64,000 nt of DNA from Ariolimax columbianus (lineage: Eukaryota > Mollusca > Gastropoda > Stylommatophora > Arionidae): positions 94,613,764 to 94,677,763 of the forward strand of contig JAVGWX010000005.1 in assembly GCA_036924085.1 (NCBI GenBank). The letters run 5' to 3'. Below, in pieces: positions 22,384-34,556 of the stretch. How positions within the stretch are numbered: position 1 is the first letter of the stretch; each line of letters begins with the position of its first letter. The translations under genes were made by a program, and so were the position numbers. The notes beneath the pieces are model-generated. The model did no database searches and had not been told where the DNA came from. It saw only the letters and a list, made by a program, of their open reading frames with translations.

Positions 22384-23325
22384 GACAACAGGATTTGCCT
22401 CTCTGTGTACTCCTTTACAGATAGCTTGACTTGATAATGGTAATGAAACCAGATTCCTTTGTCATGAGAAGTCAGCTCTCTTTGACTGTGCCACTGAAAT
22501 GTACGAAATATAAACGATAGCCATTTAACATTATTATATTCTAATTTGCATCGTTTCAACAGTGATAAGAATTAAATCAGAATTGGTTTTAAGATTATTT
22601 AGACAAACCAAATTACAAAAACGTTTTTCTAGTTACAGCTAAAAGAATCAAAGGAATGTGAAACCCGGACATTATTTGACAGGTTGTAAAATGCCAGTCT
22701 CATGGGGAAATCATTCCCATCAACAACACTCTTAGATCACAATAGGTGACCTTGTTTCGGAAGTTTTAACCGAATTTATGACCTGGCTACGGTCATATAA
22801 CGGTGTAATGATGTTTCTGCACGTGAGAAAAAAGGTCGTGTGCTCAGGTATTATAATTGTGACAATTACAATTTTTGTTTTTTTGTACGTTTGTCCATTT
22901 TTCTGCAAAATTTGTGTTCTGAAGATCAGATCATTCTAATTCTGCGTTTATAATATTTATTAAAAAAAAATCAAATACAATTAACGCAGCCTTTTTCTGA
23001 TCCCGAGGGGTCTGTGTAATTCGAGGAAAGAGCCAAGGAAGCACGGGGAGCATGCTATAATAGGCACAAACAATGTAGGGTAAGCAATGTTCCAACTCTT
23101 GTCATTACATACGCGGTCATTCACAGACGTAAAAACCACAGTAGGCCTCCTAAATTTGAAAGAATGCTGAAGCCAATGCTCAATTTAAAGTTCGAGAATA
23201 AAGGAGCGGATAACTGGTTTATCCGAGAATCGGTGTAAGCCAATTGTGACATGTTAATTCATATTTCGTGATTATGTACCTTGACAAGTAGATTTGACTG
23301 TTGAATTGTCACACATTCAATTGTG
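22384..23325. other. unannotated AT-rich sequence
   Basis: No feature recognised in about 940 bp. Confidence 0.45.
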
Positions 23326-23640
23326 TAGAAGGCTGTTGTTGTTGTTGTGTTGTTGTTGTTTAATTCCCACGATGAGTAACGTAACTCTTTTGTGCGTCCT
23401 GAAAAGGGCGCTTTGTGGCAGGTTGCAGTAAGTTCGCTCACATTCCGAGTGTGTTGATGAAGGTAGACTCGGTCCTACAGGGAGTTGTGCTATGCTTGGC
23501 TTCATCTGGTTAAGGCTTAGATCCTCACCTCGTTATCCAATGTGAAACATTCTGTTTCCAGAGGGAACTGCGTGGAAGTGAGGTGAGGTCTTGGTCAGAG
23601 TGTTTACTTGACCCTGATTAACATTGTCTGATCAGTATGT
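23326..23640 (-). repeat. CAA-tailed dispersed repeat, copy 3
   Basis: A (TTG)n tract at 23333-23361 is followed by TTCCCACGATGAGTAACGT, the GAAAAGGGCGC block, the ATTCCGAGTGTGTTGATGAA block, TGCTATGCTTGGCTTCATC and, near 23600, GGTCTTGGTCAGAGTGTTTA. These are reverse complements of copies at 31.5 and 38.0 kb. The last block recurs in the tandem array at 44.64-45.06 kb. Confidence 0.75.
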
Positions 23641-23664
23641 GTCAGATCACATCAATGCTGTGAG

Positions 23665-23860
23665 TGTATATGTTTGCGTGTGCTCTTTGTATGAATGTAT
23701 GTATGTATGGGTCTATGTGTCTGTGTGTATGTGTGTCTGAATGCGTGCGTGCGTGTGTGTGTGTGTGTGTATGTGTGGGTATGTGTATCTGTGTGTGTCT
23801 GTGTGTGACTGTGTGTGTCTCTGTGTGTGTGTGTAGGTGTGTGTCTGTTTATGACATATA
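23665..23860. repeat. GT-rich microsatellite
   Basis: Imperfect (GT)n with TGTATG and TCTGTGTG interruptions. Confidence 0.9.
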
Positions 23861-23861
23861 T

Positions 23862-24085
23862 TCAATGGCTCAAGTGATACAATAAGAACATATTCACTGA
23901 CTCAAGTGCTACAATAAGAACATATTCAATGACTCAAGTGCAATAATAAAAAACATCTTCAATGACTCAAGAAATGCATTAAGGACATATTCAATGACTC
24001 AAGTGCTACAATAAGGAAGAATTCGATAACTCTCTTGGTACAATAAGGAAGAATTCGATAACTCACTTGGTACAATATCAGCTAT
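23862..24085. repeat. degenerate 31-32-bp tandem array
   Basis: About seven units of the type ATATTCAATGACTCAAGTGC plus TACAATAAGAAC. Confidence 0.8.
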
Positions 24086-24225
24086 TAAACAACGACTACA
24101 ACAAGGAAAGAGTCGAAGACTTAAGGGCCTCAAAAGAACAATTATATATTTTTTATGACGTTACTTGCCCAGAGTGCCTAATTATGACAAGAACAAGAGC
24201 CGTACATCTGACAACAGTCTCTTCC

Positions 24226-24822
24226 CCATTTATTGTGTCTTGTTAGCCAGACTATATTGTGTGTCTTGTTAGCCAGACTATATTGTGTGTCTTGTTAGCC
24301 AGACTATATTGTGTGTCTTGTTAGCCAGACTATATTGTGTGTCTTGTTAGCCAGACTATATAGTGTGTCTTGTTAGCGAGATTTTATTGTGTGTCTTGTT
24401 AGCGAGATTTTATTGTGTGTCTTGTTAGCGAGATTTTATTGTGTGTCTTGTTAGCGAGATTTTATTGTGTGTCTTGTTCGCGAGATTTAATTGTGTGTCT
24501 TGTTAGCGAGATTTTATTGTGTGTCTTGTTAGCGAGATTTTATTGTGTGTCTTGTTAGCGAGATTTTATTGTGTGTCTTGTTAGCGAGATTTTATTGTGT
24601 GTCTTGTTAGCGAGATTTTATTGTGTGTCTTGTTAGCGAGATTTTATTGTGTGTCTTGTTAGCGAGATTTTATTGTGTGTCTTGTTAGTGAGATTTTATT
24701 GTGTGTCTTGTCAGTGAGATTTTATTGTGTGTCTTGTTAGCGAGATTTTACTGTGTCTTGTTAGCGAGATTTTACTGTGTGTCTTGTTAGCGAGATTTTA
24801 CTGTGTGTCTTGTTATCGAGAT
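24226..24822. repeat. 26-bp tandem array, two subfamilies
   Basis: About 23 copies. The left five carry TTGTTAGCCAGACTATATTG. The rest carry TTGTTAGCGAGATTTTATTG. The junction is sharp, near 24365. Confidence 0.93.
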
Positions 24823-24835
24823 TTAATACTCTCGT

Positions 24836-26190
24836 TTTTTATGGTCACATTATCAAGCAAGTTCTTTTATTTTCAAAGACAATATTATCAATCGTTCTTG
24901 TTTTTGCAAAGCAACTTTTTAAGCAAATTGTATTTTTTGTTAGGCAACATTCTCAACCAAATTCTTGTTTTTGAAGGATAATATTATCAACCATATTCTT
25001 ATTTCTGAAGTGCAATATTATCTACCAATCAAGTTCTTGGTTTTAAAATACAATATTATTACCAAATTATTGTTTTCATAAAGCAACAATATCAACCAAA
25101 TTATTGTTTTTGTAAGCCAACATTATCAACCAAATTCTTGTTTTTGTAAGTCAACATTATCAACCAAATTCTTGTTTTTGTAAGTCAACATTATCAACCA
25201 AATTCTTGTTTTTGTTAAACAACATTATCAACCAATTTCTTGTTTTTGTAAGTCAACATTATCAACCAAATTTTTGTTTTTGTTAAACAACATTATTAAC
25301 CAATTTCTTGTTTTTGTAAGTCAACATTATCAACCAATTTTTGTTTTTGTTAAACAACATTATCAACCAGTTTCTTGTTTTTGTAAGTCAACATTATCAA
25401 CCAAATTCTTGTTTTTGTTAAACAACATTATCAACCAATTTCTTGTTTTTGTAAGTCAACATTATCAACCAAATTCTTGTTTTTGTTAAACAACATTATC
25501 AACCAATTTCTGGTTTTTATCAAACAACATTATCAACCAAATTCTTGTTTTTGTAAAACAACATTATCAACCAATTTCTGGTTTTTGTAAAACAACATTA
25601 TCAACCAATTTCTGGTTTTTGTAAAACAACATTATCAACCAATTTCTAGTTTTTATCAAACAACATTATCAACCAAATTCGTGTTTTTGTAAGTCAACAT
25701 TATCAACCAAATTCGTGTTTTTGTAAGTCAACTTTGTCAACCAAATTCGTGTTTTTGTAAGTCAACATTATGAACCAAATTTGTGTTTTTGTAAGTCAAC
25801 ATTATGAACCAAATTCGTGTTTTTGTAAGTCAACATTATGAACCAAATTTGTGTTTTTGTAAGTCAACATTATGAACCAAATTTGTGTTTTTGTAAGTCA
25901 ACATTATGAACCAAATTCGTGTTTTTGTAAGTCAACATTATGAACCAAATTCGTGTTTTTGTAAGTCAACATTATGAACCAAATTCGTGTTTTTGTAAGT
26001 CAACATTATGAACCAAATTCGTGTTTTTGTAAGTCAACATTATGAACCAAATTTGTGTTTTTGTAAGTCAACATTATGAACCAAATTTGTGTTTTTGTAA
26101 GTCAACTTTGTCAACCAAATTCTTGTTTTTGTAAGTCAACATTATGAACCAATTTCTTGCTTTTGTGAGATACCATTATGAAACACGTTC
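24836..26190. repeat. 34-bp tandem array, about 39 copies
   Basis: Units contain AAGTCAACATTATCAACCAA then ATTCTTGTTTTTGT. Left units alternate with a GTTAAACAACATTATCAACC variant. Right of about 25740 the array is a homogeneous TTATGAACCAAATT(C/T)GTGT subfamily, which points to recent local expansion. Confidence 0.93.
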
Positions 26191-27119
26191 TCGGTTCTGA
26201 AAAGCAATATTAATAAAACAGTCTTTTGTTTCTTCTCTGAAATTCAATATTATTAACCATCATATGCTGCCAAAAATAACAAATGAAAAAGAAAGAAAAA
26301 AAATTAAAAGAAAACTAATTTTGTTTTAAATGGTCCTCAAAAAAAAAAGCACAAATAGAAAGAAAAAGCTTTCTGAAACAATCAGGGGTCGCAAGAATCA
26401 ACCAATAAAACGCAGACATGGTCCACAAAAGAAATAACCAAGACATGATTCTAAAAAAAGCGATCAAGCACAAGTCCCACAAAAAGGACTAATTAAAAAT
26501 AGACATGGCCCACAAAGAGTAGAACGAATCAAAGACAAACATGGCACACAAAATATAGTCAATACAGATGATACAACACACACACACAGACATACACAGA
26601 CACAGACACACACACACACACACACATCTAATAGATGCATGGTCCATTATACAGATATAATTCAGAAGCGATATGGCTCACTGGAATTAAATAAAACAGA
26701 ACAGGGGTAAACAAAAACTGATAAACAAAAATAATGTTTTTATACTTTGTGAGTACAGCATTATCTCCGACTGCACACATCAGTAGCCATTGAAGTCCGG
26801 AAGCCTTCTCGCAGAACAATATTCTTTGTTCACTACATTCAGAAAAAGCGTCGTTTTGATTTCTCTTGATTTTACAGAATCCGTACATTATTTTTGTTTT
26901 TCAGTTCAAACAAACTTCCAAGCTGCTAACAATTGGGCCTGAGAGTATAATCAGAGACGGTGCATGCATGTGTGCTCACACAGAAGTCAAGGCTTCATGC
27001 TTTAGGCAGCCCTTCTGTACCTTCATAAGTTAGGTTTCATAGCCGGACACGATAACCTTTTCTGCCATAGGGTAAACTGACAGGCCAATCTAGTCAGGTA
27101 GCAGGGCATAATGACCAAA
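26191..27119. other. unannotated sequence with CA microsatellite
   Basis: A-rich sequence, with (CA)n at about 26577-26626. No gene recognised. Confidence 0.5.
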
Positions 27120-27430
27120 ACGTTGTGTCGGGGTCAGCCAGAATAAACTGGATAGGACCACAATTTATCTTCGTTGGAGCGTTCCCTGTGAACATGTTGT
27201 TTTCCCAGAAGTCTGGCTAATGAGATGACGTGATTCCTGTAGAAGTGAGCGTCACGCAGATTAAGCCAAGCATAACACTACCTCCAGGAGGGTAACTATA
27301 CACCTTCATCAGCACGCTAGGGGTGTGAGCTGTTACAAGCCAACATAACGCCCTGTACAAGGCGCACACAAACGTAAACATATTCATTGTAGGCATAAAC
27401 AACAACAACAACAGAAGCAACAACAACATC
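27120..27430 (+). repeat. CAA-tailed dispersed repeat, copy 4
   Basis: CTAATGAGATGACGTGATTC (27216), CATAACAC, ACCTTCATCAGCACGCTAGG (27301), ATAACGCCCTGTACAAGGCG and a terminal (AAC)n at 27399-27426. Same order as at 31.5 and 38.0 kb. Confidence 0.78.
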
Positions 27431-27479
27431 GCTGTCATAGAAGAGGCCTCAGAAACCCATCTCAGAGCTGATATCACTG

Positions 27480-29152
27480 CTCCCATCTCAAAGCTGATAT
27501 CACTGCTCCCATCTCAAAGCTGATATCACTGCTTCCATCTCAGAGCTGATATCACTGCTTAAATCTCAGAGCTGATATCACTGCTTCCATCTCAGAGCTG
27601 ATATCACTGCTTCCATCTCAGAGCTGATATCACTGCTTCCATCTCAGAGCTGATATCACTGCTTCCATCTCAGAGCTGATATCACTGCTTCCATCTCAGA
27701 GCTGATATCACTGCTTCCATCTCAGAGCTGATATCACTGCTTAAATCTCAGAGCTGATATCACTGCTTCCATCTCAGAGCTGATATCACTGCTTCCATCT
27801 CAGAGCTGATATCACTGCTTAAATCTCAGAGCTGATATCACTGCTTCCATCTCAGAGCTGATATCACTGCTTCCATCTCAGAGCTGATATCACTGCTTAA
27901 ATCTCAGAGCTGATATCACTGCTTCCATCTCAGAGCTGATATCACTGCTTCCATCTCAGAGCTGATATCACTGCTTAAATCTCAGAGCTGATATCACTGC
28001 TTCCATCTCAGAGCTGATATCACTGCTTCCATCTCAGAGCTGATATCACTGCTTCCATCTCAGAGCTGATATCACTGCTTAAATCTCAGAGCTGATATCA
28101 CTGCTTAAATCTCAGAGCTGATATCACTGCTTCCATCTCAGAGCTGATATCACTGCTTAAATCTCAGAGCTGATATCACTGCTTCCATCTCAAAGCTGAT
28201 ATCACTGCTTAAATCTCAGAGCTGATATCACTGCTTAAATCTCAGAGCTGATATCACTGCTTCCATCTCAGAGCTGATATCACTGCTTAAATCTCAAAGC
28301 TGATATCACTGCTTCCATCTCAAAGCTGATATCACTCCTTAAATCTCAAAGCTGATATCACTGCTTCCATCTCAGAGCTGATATCACTGCTTAAATCTCA
28401 GAGCTGATATCACTGCTTAAATCTCAGAGCTGATATCACTGCTTCCATCTCAGAGCTGATATCACTGCTTAAATCTCAGAGCTGATATCACTGCTTCCAT
28501 CTCAGAGCTGATATCACTGCTTCCATCTCAGAGCTGATATCACTGCTTCCATCTCAGAGCTGATATCACTGCTTAAATCTCAGAGCTGATATCACTGCTT
28601 AAATCTCAGAGCTGATATCACTGCTTCCATCTCAGAGCTGATATCACTGCTTAAATCTCAGAGCTGATATCACTGCTTCCATCTCAAAGCTGATATCACT
28701 GCTTAAATCTCAGAGCTGATATCACTGCTTAAATCTCAGAGCTGATATCACTGCTTCCATCTCAGAGCTGATATCACTGCTTAAATCTCAAAGCTGATAT
28801 CACTGCTTCCATCTCAAAGCTGATATCACTCCTTAAATCTCAAAGCTGATATCACTGCTTCCATCTCAGAGCTGATATCACTGCTTAAATCTCAAAGCTG
28901 ATATCACTCCTTAAATCTCAGAGCTGATATCACTCCTTAAATCTCAGAGCTGATATCACTCCTTAAATCTCAGAGCTGATATCACTCCTTAAATCTCAAA
29001 GCTGATATCACTCCTTAAATCTCAAAGCTGATATCACTCCTTAAATCTCAGAGCTGATATCACTGCTTCCATCTCAGAGCTGATATCACTGCTTCCATCT
29101 CAGAGCTGATATCACTGCTTCCATCTCAGAGCTGATATCACTGCTTCCATCT
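27480..29152. repeat. 26-bp satellite with higher-order structure, about 64 copies
   Basis: The unit contains CAGAGCTGATATCACTGCTT, and includes the 8-bp palindrome TGATATCA. Two common variants differ at one dinucleotide (TTCCATC versus TTAAATC), with further A/G (CAAAGC/CAGAGC) and G/C (CTGCTT/CTCCTT) variants. The order of variants around 28141-28385 is repeated exactly 494 bp (19 units) later. It abuts the 3' tail of the retrotransposon at 29187. Confidence 0.95.
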
Positions 29153-29186
29153 CTACTATCGTACCGGCATTTGTTGTCCTGTACTT

Positions 29187-29187
29187 T

Positions 29188-29218
<31 letters not shown>

Positions 29219-30689
29219 GCTGTCAGACGTCGACCTTTATTTTTTCGAAAAAAGCAGCTGTCATCCTGAGGCTGTCGACACTGCCGTAGAACTTGTCTAG
29301 TGTTGCTACTGGTGATGGCCACATCTACTCTCTCTGATCCTCGTATGTCGGGCAGTTTTGCAGCAAATGTTCAGCGGTCATTTTCTCGGTACCACACGTG
29401 CATTCGTCGGTGCCACCTATCTTCAATATGTTGAATAGGTGGTACCTCAGTCTATTGTGGCCAGTGCGAAGTCTGAAGACCACGACCTGCTCTCTTCTGT
29501 TCAACTGGTAATAGCCATCGTTTCTTGTGTAGCCAGTATGTTCTGTTTCCCATTTGGTCATGTATCTAGCTCTAATAAGCCGTTTTGACTCTTCGTAAGT
29601 CACACTGGTATCTGGTTGTGGTAGTCTTGCACCTTCTTTTGCCAGTCTGTCTGCCTCCTCGTTGCCTTGGATGTTGCAGTGGAATTGAACCGACTGTACC
29701 ACTACCCTTTTTGGTGCAGACTGCTGGTAAAGTTGACAGAGTACTGCTCTTAAATCACTAAGTTCAGTATTTTTCTGGCATTTTAGTGCAGTAACTACGG
29801 CCAGGGCATCTGTAAGCAGGACTATATGGCTTTCATTCCTTTTACCGGTCACAATTTCTTCCACTGCCGCTCTCAGTGCCTCTGCCTCCGCTCTGAAATT
29901 GCTTGTGTATTTTCCAGTTGCCAATGACAATGTTATTTTCCTGCCATTTGGTAGGCTCAGGAATGCCCCTGCCCCTCCGTTCTGTGTTGTGTTTGTTATA
30001 GAACCGTTGGTGTATGCATGGGTGCAGTCCATGCTTGGGTAATTTTCCGTTATGTACCTCAGGGTTATGTCTCTTCTTTCTTGTTCATTCTGGCTGTTCT
30101 TGTTTCCAATACCTGGTATATTTTCTACCACCTCCGGAAAGATATGCTGCTTCCATGTGGGTTTGCGTACAGTAGGGATGGGGTTTGGTGTTGTTATGGT
30201 GTTCATAGGGTTTTCGCTCATCTTTGCTTTGGCTTTTTCTGCAAAGTTTCTCCGCTTTAGTTTCCCTTTTCCAAATCTATTTAGTCTCTGATGCATTGGA
30301 TGGTCTGTCAGTGTTCTTAGTTTTTCTGCTTGCTGCTGGGCTCTGCAGTCTCTTCTATCGGTCATGGATTGCAGTTTTGTAATCTTTTCAAGTTCTACAA
30401 ATGGCGTTGACTTCATGCCTCCTGTTGTAACTCTCATGGCTTGGTTTTGAAGTTTGCTAATTTTATCAAAGTTCGCCTTTGCTGCTGTTGCCCATACCGC
30501 AATGCCATACTCGAGAACTGGTCTCACTCTTCCAGTGTACAGTTTCTTTAGAATTCTTTCGTCTGCTCCCCAGCTTGTGCCAGCAAGGTTCCTCATGATT
30601 GTCATTCTTTGTCTGGCTTTCATTCGGTTTCTCTCGATCTGACTTTTCCATGTCATGCGCCGATCAAATGCGAGGTAGGTGGGATCCAC
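29187..30689 (-). pseudogene. 5'-truncated I-type non-LTR retrotransposon: RT thumb, RNase H, C-terminus
   Basis: The minus-strand frame 30689-29325 starts in the RT just before FDRRMTWKSQIERNRMKAR and follows the element at 32.1 kb closely. It has KLYTGRVRPVLEYGIAVW, then an RNase H domain (HAYTNGS, RAEAEALRAAVEE, LLTDALAVVTAL, FHCNIQGNEEAD), then CTCGTEKMTAEHLLQNCPTY. RNase H degrades the RNA strand of the copied RNA:DNA hybrid. The first catalytic D is N here (TNGS versus TDGS), and SH is FH. A TAG at 29325 replaces a Gln codon of the other copy; matching sequence continues to about 29235. The (AAG)n tail is at 29187-29218. The RT catalytic palm and endonuclease are absent. No target-site duplication was found. 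Confidence 0.85.
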
Positions 30690-30971
30690 TTGAGATAAGG
30701 GTAGATGACTCGATTACGTCTCTGTGGTAGGTTATAGTGTCTCTTCCTACATCACTATGCATACTCGAGAAGATGGAACACTGTTCCCCAGGATGTCGTT
30801 CAAGTACTCTCATAAGTATTGGGATTACAGAGTCGATCCCCATCTGGCTGGCTAGACTGTTGTGACACAGCCTGTCATCAGTAGCACGATTGAGAACATG
30901 GAGGTGGAGGTCTTTATCCATTTGTTTCATGTATCGCAGGGAACTCTTCTCTCCAACCCAGCTTTGAAAAG
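30690..30971 (-). CDS. candidate host exon or unknown coding fragment
   Basis: The minus strand is open from 31119 to 30664. The part from 30971 downwards reads as ordinary globular protein: FQSWVGEKSSLRYMKQMDKD, HVLNRATDDRLCHNSLASQM, RVLERHPGEQCSIFSSMHSD, ending ESSTLIS. A plausible 3' splice site (pyrimidine-rich stretch, then GTACAG) lies at 30972. The fragment ends at TCTCAAG, exactly where the truncated retrotransposon begins, so the true 3' limit is lost or hidden. No repeat matches it within this window. I do not recognise the family. It could also belong to an unrecognised mobile element. Confidence 0.35.
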
Positions 30972-31239
30972 CTGTACACGACAATGTAGGGAACCTTGAG
31001 CTAGCGATTGTATTTGATGGAGTCATTACTACAGATGGCAAATAGTGAACGAAGAAGCAGAAAAAGATGATGGATTCTGTGCCTGACATACAACTTTCAG
31101 TATTTGACACATAAAACAATGATATTGAATATCTCTAGCAGTATAATGCTCAATTCTACCTAGCTGTAAATGGTTACTAGAATGTCAGTTTAAAGGGTAC
31201 CAAAAATATCATCACTGTCAAGTGAAACACACAGGGCAG

Positions 31240-31675
31240 TGCTCCCTGGAAACAAGCTGTCACGCCAGTCTAGCTAGCGAGGTGGGAATTGACACTGTCA
31301 TCACCAATATCGTGGGAAGGAAGGCTAACGTCTGGTAAGACACAACATTCTGATCAGACGTGTTAGTGAGGGTCAGGGTAAAAATATACTGACTAAGACC
31401 CTCGCCTCAGATTTCTCAAAGCCCTCCCCGAAAACGGGCTGTTTTCATGGCAGCTTGATTAACGAGGTGAGTTGTCGACGTGATCCCCGAAGTAGTGAGC
31501 GACACACAGAAGACGCCATGCATAGCACAACCGCCTGGAGAACTCCGGTCCACTTTCATCAGCATGATCGGGATGTGAGCAAAGCTGCCACAATCAGCGA
31601 CTTAACGCCCCTTATTAAGGCCCACACAAGAGTAATCCTGCTCGTTGTGGGCAGTCAACAACAGCAACTAACGGG
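31240..31675 (+). repeat. CAA-tailed dispersed repeat, copy 5 (long form)
   Basis: It has the upstream blocks CAGTCTAGCTAGCGAGGTGG and GTCAGGGTAAAAATATACTG. Next come AACGAGGTGAG, TAGTGAGCGACACACAGAAG, CATAGCACAACCGCCTGGAG, CGACTTAACGCCCCTTATTA and CTCGTTGTGGGCAGTC, then a short CAACAACAGCAAC end. The 74-codon plus-strand frame inside is incidental. Confidence 0.78.
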
Positions 31676-31850
31676 GTGAGCTTACTGTGACGTCTCGCAT
31701 AGGACCAGAACTAGGAGGACATTAGTCCACCTTCTCAAGTACGCCTCGAGAAGTAAGCGGAGCCACTGTAACCTGCTAACAAAGACATGTGGTCATGAGT
31801 CAACTCATCTGAGCACTAGTAGCTTACAACAACAACAACAACAACAATGC
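31676..31850 (+). repeat. CAA-tailed dispersed repeat, variant B, second copy
   Basis: CACCTTCTCAAGTACGCCTC, GTAAGCGGAGCCACTGTAAC and ATCTGAGCACTAGTAGCTTA, then (CAA)n at 31829-31848. It lies head-to-tail behind the long-form copy, and matches 2190-2412. Confidence 0.75.
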
Positions 31851-32015
31851 AGTTAGAAAAGGAACAATGTCGAACAAGAGAATTGAATTGTCTCGAGTGG
31901 TCCACCAGGGTGTCTGTGTATGACAAAGAAAAGAATGGCACCACTGCTCCACAGAGAGCCCGTCGTTAGAAGCGACTAACTGGGCAAAACAACGGTCATA
32001 GCTAGATAGTTTTTT
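31851..32015. other. unique spacer
   Basis: Nothing recognised. Confidence 0.4.
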
Positions 32016-32071
32016 TAAGAGCAGAATAGATGGCGCCTAACAGGCTGCGGGTCTGCTTTGCTCTAGTGTTT

Positions 32072-34556
32072 CTTCTTCTTCTGCGTACACAGTCAGACAG
32101 TAACCATTATTTTCTCGAAAAAAGCGGCGGTCATCCTGAGACTCTCGCCACTACCATAGAGCTTGTCTTGCAGTTCCACTGGCAATGGCCACATCTGCTC
32201 TCTCTGATCCTCGTATGTCGGGCAGTTCTGCAGCAGATGTTCAGTGGTCATTTTACCAGTACCGCACGGGCATTCGTCGGTACACCCTATCTTCAGTTTG
32301 TTGAATAGGTGGTACCTCAGTCTGTTGTGGCCAGTGCGAAGTCTGAAGACAACGACCTGCTCTCTTCGGTTCAACTGGTAATAGGCATCGTTTTTGGTGT
32401 AACCAGTATGTTCGGTTTCCCATTTGGACATGTATCTGGCTTTGATAAGCCGTTTTGACTCTTCGTACGTCATACTGGTATCTGTTTGTGGTAGCCTTGC
32501 ACCTTCTTTTGCCAGTCTGTCTGCCTCCTCGTTGCCTTGGATGTTGCAGTGTGACGGAACCCACTGTACCACCACCCTTTTTGGTGCGGACTGCTGGCAC
32601 AGTTTGCAGAGTGCTGCTCTTAAGTCATTAAGCTCAGTGTTTTTCTGGCTTTTTAGCGCTGTGACTACTTCGAGAGCATCTGTCAGCAGGACTATATGGC
32701 TCTCATTTTCACTGTGTGTTACCATTTCTTCCACTGCCGCCCTCAGTGCCTCTGCCTCTGCTCTGAAATTGCTTGTGTACTTACCAGTAGCGAATGACAG
32801 TGTTATTTTTCTGCCATTTGGTAGGTTCAGGAATGCTCCTGCCCCTCCGTTCTGTGTAGTGTTTGTTACAGAACCGTCGGTGTATGCATGGGTCCAGTCC
32901 ATGCTTGGGTAGCTTTTCGTTATGAAGCTTAGGGTAGTGTCTCTCCTTTCTTTTTCAGTCTGGCAGTTTTTGTTTGCAATACCTGGTATATTTTCTACCA
33001 CCTCTGGAAATATATCCTGCCTCCAAGTAGGTTTTCGTACAGTAGTGATGGGTTTTGGTGTTGTTAGTGCGTTTATGGGATCTTCGTGCATCTTTGCTTT
33101 GGCTATTTCTGCAAAGTTTCTCCGCTTTAGTTTCCCATTTCCCAAATTGTTTAGTCTCTGGTACATTGGATGGTCCGTCAGTCTTCTGAGTTTCTCTGAC
33201 TGCAGCTGGGCTCTGCAGTCTCTTCTATCGGTCATGGATTGCAGTTTTGTAATCTTTTCAAGTTCTACAATTGGCGTTGACTTCATGCCACCTGTTATAA
33301 TTCTCATGGCTTGGTTTTGAAGTTTGTTAACTTTATCGAAGTTCGCCTTCGCTGCTGTTGTCCATGCCGCAATGCCATACTCGAGAACTGGTCTCACTCT
33401 TCCAGTGTACAGTTTCTTTAGTATGCCTTCGTCTGCTCCCCAGCTTGTGCCAGCAAGTTTCCTCATGATCGCCATTCTTTCTCTGGCTTTCATTCGGTTT
33501 CTCTCAATCTGACTTTTCCATGTCATGCGCCGATCAAATGTGACTCCCAGATAGGTTGGGTTGTCGTTTGGCTGCAGGATTTTGCCATTTAGGCTTAATT
33601 TGGTACTTTGGGGTTTTAATGAGAGCGAGAATATTGTGCACGTGGTTTTCTCCTCATTTATTTTGACCAGCCATGAGTTCGCCCACTCTTCCAGCGATGT
33701 TAGGGCCGTTTGCATCCGATTTCTTGCTATGGTGAGATTCTTTTCAGAGGTCCACATAGCCAGATCGTCTGCAAACATTGAGCTATGGACTCTTCTTGGT
33801 ATATTCTCTGTAATATCGTTTATATATACCAGGAAGAGTGTGGGTGACAATACTCCCCCTTGGGGTACTCCCTGCTCGAGTGTCACCTTTTTGCTCATCT
33901 GCCCTTGTACTTGGACTCTGGCCGTTCTTTGTTTGAGGTAGTGGTTGATCCACTTGTACATCTTCCCACAGACATCACTTCTTCTTAGCTTGACTCTAAG
34001 TCCATCCTTCCAGACTTTGTCAAATGCCTTTTCCAGATCCACCCAAACAGCTACTGTGTGTTTCTGTGCCTGGTAGGCATCTTCTATCTCCTGGGCTATG
34101 AGGATGACCTGGTCCTCAGTGGATCTGTGCTGTCTAAAGCCGGCTTGCTGTGGAATTAGTATTCGTTTTTCTTCCAGATGCCACATCAGTCTGGTGTTTA
34201 TCATCCGTTCCATCAGCTTGCCGACACAGCTCAGTAGGCTTATGGGCCTGTATCCATTCGGATCTGTTTTGTCCTTTCCTGTTTTTGGTACTGGTACCAG
34301 TATTGCATCTTTCCATGCCTGGGGTACAATACCCCTTTTCCAGCTTTGGTTCAGGACTGATAGTAGTTTTTTCTTCGCTGTTTGGCCCAGCCCCATCAGC
34401 ATTTCGTTTGTTATCCCGTCTTTTCCGGGAGATTTCCTTTTCTTTAGTGTTCTCATAGCCTCTTCCATTTCGCGCATTGTTAGTTTGGCCATCATGTGCT
34501 CTTCAGGAGCCGTATTTATGTTTTCGTGTCCCTTTAGCTCTTCGCTAATGTCTGTA
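32072..34556 (-). mobile_element. 5'-truncated I-type non-LTR retrotransposon with near-perfect target-site duplication
   Basis: A 2485-bp insertion whose minus-strand 3' end carries a short (AAG)n tail (32072-32080). It is bounded by 18-bp direct repeats, 17 of 18 matching. The 5' end begins inside the linker before the RT domain, so the endonuclease is missing. This is the usual outcome of incomplete target-primed reverse transcription. Confidence 0.85.
32093..34556 (-). CDS. reverse transcriptase - RNase H polyprotein (5'-truncated, otherwise open)
   Basis: This is the longest uninterrupted real coding frame in the window. Counting from the in-frame ATG at 34600, which lies in the flanking retroposon and is not the native start, it has 835 codons. 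RT blocks: KSPGKDGITNEM (about 55), YRPISLLSCVGKLMER (118), QAGFRQHRSTEDQ (150), VDLEKAFDKVW (184), QGVPQGGVLSPTLF (245) and the catalytic FADD in MFADDLAMW (274). RNase H follows from about 564: THAYTDGS, FRAEAEALRAA, LLTDALEVV and WVPSHCNIQGNEEADRLAK, with D, E, D and H/D positions all present. The C-terminal CPCGTGKMTTEHLLQNCP (about 779) is the cysteine/histidine motif common in this group. RT copies the element RNA at the nicked target; RNase H removes the RNA. No endonuclease remains, so it cannot move alone. The lack of stops suggests a young insertion. Confidence 0.9.
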
